Assembly: GCF_010993745.1 (NCBI RefSeq)
Contig: NZ_WOTN01000001.1
Location: 2,979,235 to 3,043,234, forward strand
Direction of reading: 5' to 3'
Length of the DNA stretch: 64,000 nt
Source: Fodinicola acaciae
Lineage (GTDB): Bacteria; Actinomycetota; Actinomycetes; Mycobacteriales; HKI-0501
The translations under genes and the position numbers were made by a program. The notes below the pieces were generated by a model. It had not been told where the DNA came from, did no database searches, and was given only the letters and a program-made list of their open reading frames with translations. This document shows, piece after piece, positions 59,833-64,000 of the stretch (its first letter is position 1; every line of letters starts with the position of its first letter).

Positions 59833-61050
59833 GTGGGAGCTGGCCACGGACACGGGCAAGCCGCGCCGGCGAGCAAACGCGCGCGGCTGATCCTCTGGGG
59901 GACGCTGCTGCCGATCGCACTCGCGACGGTCGTCGGCCTGTTGCTGCTCTATCCGTACGGCGGCGTACACGTCGGCGTGCCGCAGCAATACCAGCCGTTC
60001 GTCACCGGACAGGCGATCATCGTCGACGGCACGGTCGCCGCGGTGTCGACCGAGACCTGTCCCGGCAGCGGTACGCCAGGCCAGGCATCCGGTCAGTGCC
60101 AGAAGGCCACCGTCCAGGTCACCAGCGGACCGGACGCCGGCAAACGCGTCGCCGTGGAGGTCGGCGCCGTCACCGGCACGCCACTGCTGTCGGCCGGCGA
60201 GCGGATCACCTTGGCGCGTACGACCGCCGGCGGCACGGTCTATTCCTTCAACGACTTCGCGCGTGGACCTGCGCTCATCGTCCTCGCCCTGCTGTTCGCG
60301 GTCATTGTCGTCGCCGTCGCGCGGTGGAAAGGTTTCGCGGCGCTGGTCGGCATCGGCGTCGCGGTCGCGATCCTGGTTTTCTTCCTGATCCCGGCGTTGT
60401 TGGCCGGACGCTCACCGGTCCTGGTCGGTCTGGTGGCGTCCTCGGCGATCCTGTTCGCCGTGCTTTACCTCGCGCACGGCCGTACGGCACAGACCTCGAC
60501 CGCGCTTTTGGGGACATTGCTTGGATTGTTCATCAGCGCAGGCCTGTCCGCGATCGCGGTGGCGGTCACCCACATCTCCGGACTTTCCGGTGAGGACGCG
60601 GCAACCCTGCAGGTGGCGACCGGATCCGTACCGGTGTCCGGCCTGCTCCTGTGCGGTTTCCTGGTCGGCGCGCTCGGCGTACTCAACGACGTCACGGTCA
60701 CGCAGGCCTCCGCGGTGTGGACGATGGCCGACACCGACCCGGCCGCGAGCGGTCGCCGGCTTTTCGCGCTCGGCATGCGAATCGGCCGCGACCACATCGC
60801 GTCGGCGGTCTACACGCTGGTGCTCGCCTACGCCGGCTCCGCGCTGCCGATCATGTTGCTGATCACGATTTCCAAGCAGCCACTGGGTTTGGTGCTGACC
60901 GGCGACCAGGTGGCGGTGGAGCTGGTACGCAGCCTGGTCGGCGCGATCGCTCTGGTGCTGTCCGTGCCGATCACGACGGCCCTGGCCGCGGTGGTCGTAC
61001 GGTCCCGCTCGACGGTCGCCTCCCGCCGACCCGGCGCTCACCGCGGCTGA
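59833..61050 (+). CDS. YibE/F-family membrane protein
   Basis: 405 residues. An N-terminal helix (LILWGTLLPIALATVVGLLL), an outside OB-like region of about 110 residues containing a CPGSGTPGQASGQC pair that may form a disulfide, then seven to eight helices including VGLVASSAILFAVLYLAHGR and the polar GALGVLNDVTVTQASAVW motif that defines YibE/F. GTG start. It is near glyS in other actinomycetes too, as I recall. Role unknown; possibly transport. Confidence 0.85.
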   Translation: MGAGHGHGQAAPASKRARLILWGTLLPIALATVVGLLLLYPYGGVHVGVPQQYQPFVTGQAIIVDGTVAAVSTETCPGSGTPGQASGQCQKATVQVTSGPDAGKRVAVEVGAVTGTPLLSAGERITLARTTAGGTVYSFNDFARGPALIVLALLFAVIVVAVARWKGFAALVGIGVAVAILVFFLIPALLAGRSPVLVGLVASSAILFAVLYLAHGRTAQTSTALLGTLLGLFISAGLSAIAVAVTHISGLSGEDAATLQVATGSVPVSGLLLCGFLVGALGVLNDVTVTQASAVWTMADTDPAASGRRLFALGMRIGRDHIASAVYTLVLAYAGSALPIMLLITISKQPLGLVLTGDQVAVELVRSLVGAIALVLSVPITTALAAVVVRSRSTVASRRPGAHRG

Positions 61051-61120
61051 CATACCGCGACGTAAGAAGGCGCGAGAAGACTCCGGTCGCACAAAGAAAC
61101 AGCGACAAAAGGAGTCGGCA

Positions 61121-61624
61121 ATGCGCCGCGAGGTCGGGATCCTGCTGGTCGTGGTCGTCGCCACGGCCGCACTGTCGGGTTGCGGTGCGCTCGGCAAACC
61201 CGCCACCAGCAGCTCGAAAGGCGACCCCAACCCGTTCACCAGCGCCTCGGCTCTGCCGAAGAAACCCGACCTCAACCCGCCGGCCGGCACGCCGGTGACG
61301 ATCACCGATCTGAGCGTCCAGGAGACCATCACCTGCGACAACAACGCCGTCACGCTCGGCGGCGGTCAGAACAGGATCACCCTGCACGGCAGCTGCGCGA
61401 GCGTCGACATTTCCAGCGCCTTCAACAATGTCGACATCGACCAGACCGGCTCGCTGACGATTGACGCGCTCGGCAACGGAAACCTGGTCAACGTCAAGCG
61501 TACGGACCGGATCGCCATCAACGCGTCCTACGGCGTCGAGCTGATCTGCTCCACCAACCTGGCCGGCACCGGCAAGCCGGCGATCAGCAACCCGAACACC
61601 GCCTCAAACGACGTCAGCTGCTAG
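61121..61624 (+). CDS. DUF3060-type lipoprotein
   Basis: 167 residues. Lipoprotein signal MRREVGILLVVVVATAALSG with Cys21 in the lipobox LSGC. After a Pro/Ser-rich linker the C-terminal DUF3060 repeats form short beta-turns (ITCDNNAVTLGGGQNRITLH, GSCASVDISSAFNNVDIDQT), predicting a small right-handed beta-solenoid. Two Cys pairs may be disulfides. ATG 61121 follows AAAAGGAG. Anchored on the outside of the membrane. The stop overlaps the convergent metal permease gene by 11 bp. Confidence 0.83.
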   Translation: MRREVGILLVVVVATAALSGCGALGKPATSSSKGDPNPFTSASALPKKPDLNPPAGTPVTITDLSVQETITCDNNAVTLGGGQNRITLHGSCASVDISSAFNNVDIDQTGSLTIDALGNGNLVNVKRTDRIAINASYGVELICSTNLAGTGKPAISNPNTASNDVSC

Positions 61625-62429
61625 TGCGTACGACCAGACGCGCCAGCAGGCCATGGCGCGGTGAGGCCACCAGAGAGACGACGAAAGCCAGCGCTGCCAA
61701 CAAAGTGATCGAACCACCGGCCGCCACGTTGTAGAGGCTGGAAATCAGCAGGCCGCCGAGGCCGCTGCCGACGCCGATCGCCACCGCGATCGCGGTCGTG
61801 GCCCAGATCCGGTCGGTCCACAGTCGAGCCGCGGCGGCCGGCGCCACGATGAGCGCGACCGACAGAATCGTTCCGACAGCTGGCACCGCGGTCACGACGA
61901 CGGCCTCGACCAGCACGAGTACGAGCAGGTCGAGCAGCCCGACCCGATAACCGGCGGCCTGCATGCCGGCGGAGTCGAACGCGCCGAAGACGAGTTCCTT
62001 GAACAACGCGGCCACAACAAGCAACACGAGCGCCGCGATCACCGCTGTCGTCAGCACGTCCGAGACCTGGACGGTCAGCACCGAGCCGACCAGATATGCG
62101 GACAGATCCTTGGTAAAACCGGCCTGCGCCGACATCAACGCGACACCCAAAGCAAAACCGGCCGACAACACGACACCGGTCGCGGCGGTGCTGTCCTGCT
62201 TACGTGACAACAAAGTCACCGCGCCGGCCACCAGCAGGCCGACCAAGGCACCGCCGAGATAGAGGTTGGCGCCGATCAGCACCGCGACAACCACACCGGG
62301 GAAAGTCGCGTGTGTCATGGCCATCGTGAAAAACGACAGCCGCCGCAGCACGACGTGTACGCCCACGACGCCGGCCAGCCCGCCGACCAGGACGACCTCG
62401 ACGATCGCGCGGACGAGGTAGGAGCTCAT
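61614..62429 (-). CDS. Metal ABC transporter permease (ZnuB/SitD family), second copy
   Basis: 271 residues, eight helices. Typical ABC-3 text: GGLAGVVGVHVVLRRLSFFT with MAMTHATFPGVVVAVLIGAN, FGAFDSAGMQAAGYRVGLLD and VPAVGTILSVALIVAPAAAA. Imports Zn2+ or Mn2+. It starts with a 4-bp overlap to the other permease gene (62426-62429). Two permeases suggest a heterodimeric SitCD/TroCD-like channel rather than the ZnuB homodimer. Confidence 0.9.
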   Translation of the reverse strand: MSSYLVRAIVEVVLVGGLAGVVGVHVVLRRLSFFTMAMTHATFPGVVVAVLIGANLYLGGALVGLLVAGAVTLLSRKQDSTAATGVVLSAGFALGVALMSAQAGFTKDLSAYLVGSVLTVQVSDVLTTAVIAALVLLVVAALFKELVFGAFDSAGMQAAGYRVGLLDLLVLVLVEAVVVTAVPAVGTILSVALIVAPAAAARLWTDRIWATTAIAVAIGVGSGLGGLLISSLYNVAAGGSITLLAALAFVVSLVASPRHGLLARLVVRTSS

Positions 62430-63277
62430 CGCGTCACCACCCGCCGCACACCCGCGTACGCGAGCGCGAGGACGTACGCGACGACCAGAGCCAGGACGAC
62501 GGTCGCGCCGGACGAGAGTCGTACGCCACCGAAAACCGAGGCGCCATAGCTGGTCACAAGGCCGGCGTATCCGCCGGCGACACCGACGACACAGCCGATC
62601 GCGACGACCAGCGACAGCCGGTCGCTGATCAGCCGGGCGGTGGCAGCCGGCACCACCAGCAACGCGATCACCAAAATCGTGCCGACCGCCTGCACGGCGG
62701 CGACGACGACCAGCGCCACGATGACGTTGAGGATCAGGTCGAGTACGCCGACCGGATAGCCGGCGGCACGCGCGCCTTCCGCGTCGAAGGACCGGAAAAC
62801 CAGCTCTTTGCCGATGATCGCCAGCACCAGCACGACAATCGCGGCCACCACGGCGGTTTCCACCAGCTGCCGCGCGGAAACCGTGAGCACGTGGCCGAAC
62901 AGGAACGTCGTCAGGTCGGAGGTGTATTCGGTCTGTCGCGACACCACGACGACACCGATGGAGAACATAGCCGTCAGCAACACAGCCAATGCCGCGTCCG
63001 AACTCACTCGCCGCGCGGCGGTCAGTACGGTCAGCGCGACGGCGGTGAGCACGCCGGCGATCAGTGCGCCGACGAAGATGCCGCCCTCCCCCGCGACCAC
63101 GAAACCGATGACCACGCCGGGAAAAACCGTGTGTGTCAAGGTGTCGGCGGCGAATGCGAGCTTACGCAGCAACACGAAAGCGCTGACGACGCCACCGAGC
63201 ACACCGAGGATGCACAGCTCGATCAGCGCACGTGCCATGAACGGCAACGAAAACGGATCGACGAGAAGTGCGCTCAC
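62426..63277 (-). CDS. Metal ABC transporter permease (ZnuB/SitC family), first copy
   Basis: 283 residues. Signature segments FMARALIELCILGVLGGVVS, KLAFAADTLTHTVFPGVVIG, FRSFDAEGARAAGYPVGVLD and VQAVGTILVIALLVVPAATA. GTG 63277 overlaps the ATPase stop as GTGA, and its own stop overlaps the second permease, so ATPase-permease-permease is one coupled operon. Zinc is favoured by the glyS-side neighbourhood I recall from other actinomycetes, manganese by the two-permease layout; sequence alone does not decide. Confidence 0.9.
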   Translation of the reverse strand: MSALLVDPFSLPFMARALIELCILGVLGGVVSAFVLLRKLAFAADTLTHTVFPGVVIGFVVAGEGGIFVGALIAGVLTAVALTVLTAARRVSSDAALAVLLTAMFSIGVVVVSRQTEYTSDLTTFLFGHVLTVSARQLVETAVVAAIVVLVLAIIGKELVFRSFDAEGARAAGYPVGVLDLILNVIVALVVVAAVQAVGTILVIALLVVPAATARLISDRLSLVVAIGCVVGVAGGYAGLVTSYGASVFGGVRLSSGATVVLALVVAYVLALAYAGVRRVVTR

Positions 63278-64000
63278 GGCCGTGACACGATCACGTGATC
63301 GCCACGCAGTTCCAGGGCGTGTCCACCGTACGCGGCCTGCAACAGCTCCGGCGTCAGCGTCGCGTCCGGCGGGCCGAAGCCAAACTGGTGTTTGTTGAGC
63401 AGGCAAACCTCTTCGCACGCGACGTGCGCGAGCGCGAGATCGTGCGTACTCACCACCACGGCGGCACCATCGGTCTTGAGTTTCTCAATCGCGGCCAGCA
63501 AAGCGTCCTGGCTGACCGCGTCGACGCCGTTGAACGGCTCGTCGAGCAGCAGCAGCTTCGGCTGCGCGGCGATGGCGCGAGCGAGCAGTACGCGCTGGCG
63601 CTGGCCGCCGGACAGCGTGCCGAAGCGTGCCTTGGCGCGGTCGGCGAGACCGACCTGCTTCAGCGCCTCGGCGGCGATCGCCTTGTCGGTCTTGCCCGGC
63701 CGGCGCAGCCAGCCGACCTGGCGATAGCGCCCCATCAGCACGACGCCGGCGGCGGTGATCGGGAAGTCCTCGTCGAGCGTGTCGGCCTGCGGGACATACG
63801 CCACCTTGCCGCGCGCGGCGGCCGGCGACTGGCCGAGCACGGTGATCGCACCGCGGGCCACCGGGACCAGGCCGAGGATGGCCTTGATCAGCGTGGACTT
63901 GCCGGCGCCGTTGGGGCCGACCAGCGCGACCGCCTCGCCGGCCGGCACGGCGCCGTGCACGTCCTGGAGCGCGAGCACGGAGCCGTACGCGACCGTGACA
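63274..64000 (-). CDS. Metal ABC transporter ATPase (ZnuC/SitB family), 5' end outside window
   Basis: At least 242 residues; the frame is open to the window edge (VTVAYGSVLALQDVHGAVPA), so the first residues are missing. Walker A GPNGAGKST, Q-loop VPQADTLDEDFPIT, signature LSGGQRQRVLLARAI, Walker B LLLLDEPFNGVD, H-loop VSTHDL. This is the zinc/manganese importer class. The substrate-binding protein gene should lie just beyond position 64000. Confidence 0.92.
   Translation of the reverse strand, partial: VTVAYGSVLALQDVHGAVPAGEAVALVGPNGAGKSTLIKAILGLVPVARGAITVLGQSPAAARGKVAYVPQADTLDEDFPITAAGVVLMGRYRQVGWLRRPGKTDKAIAAEALKQVGLADRAKARFGTLSGGQRQRVLLARAIAAQPKLLLLDEPFNGVDAVSQDALLAAIEKLKTDGAAVVVSTHDLALAHVACEEVCLLNKHQFGFGPPDATLTPELLQAAYGGHALELRGDHVIVSRP

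Overview
The window is 64 kb of GC-rich DNA from an actinomycete-type bacterium. GTG and TTG starts are common, several genes look leaderless (a -10 hexamer only 6-7 nt before the start), and the families are typical of Actinobacteria: ECF sigma factors, MhuD, tetronasin-type ABC exporter, YhgE/MMPL, DUF3060, YibE/F. I cannot name the genus.

Left third (about 1-24.2 kb). This is an accessory region in visible decay. It has drug-export and detoxification units with their own TetR regulators (MFS pump; Rox-like FAD monooxygenase), a tandem pair of small four-cysteine secreted proteins, a tetronasin-type ABC exporter, an SDR facing a SnoaL-tailed ECF sigma factor, an HTH-VOC fusion facing a STAS protein, an MgtA-type P-ATPase, a secreted beta-trefoil protein and two YcxB-like membrane proteins. 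Between them lie gene remnants I could read across frameshifts: an NRPS carrier domain, a DevR/LuxR helix-turn-helix, an Acg-type nitroreductase, a universal stress protein, a tautomerase, a PH-domain piece, a probable IS110 transposase, a small membrane protein, a CHAD domain and a large serine recombinase ending at tRNA-Asn.

Middle (24.1-37.4 kb). This is a conserved housekeeping block: tRNA-Asn, YtxH-like gene, dnaG, MarR/MFS pair, dgt, ppdK, mhuD-like gene, a methyltransferase, a zincin-like gene and dusB. With glyS, yibE/F and the metal ABC transporter at 57.6-64 kb it resembles the dnaG-dgt-ppdK-dus-glyS-znu order I recall from other actinomycetes. If so, 37.5-57.6 kb is lineage-specific DNA inserted in that block: a MocA-AKR fusion, a secreted DUF5722-like glycosidase, metQIN, an FAH-family hydrolase, an MMPL-ATPase/YhgE pair with its TetR, an ABC exporter with two-component system, and a TetR/FAD-monooxygenase pair.

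Main points of interest. (1) An ECF sigma factor fused in one reading frame to a transmembrane segment and an Asp-box (BNR-like) extracytoplasmic domain (21.4-23.05 kb); 6 kb away the same architecture occurs as two genes with an ATGA overlap. (2) Two inverted, imperfect copies of a roughly 0.4 kb intergenic element at 50.7 and 57.0 kb that bracket an operon. (3) A repeated element at the 3' ends of three minus-strand genes. (4) An RND/MMPL permease with a C-terminal ABC-like ATPase, overlapping a YhgE gene. (5) A decayed dormancy-type gene set stitched by start/stop overlaps to a live exporter operon.
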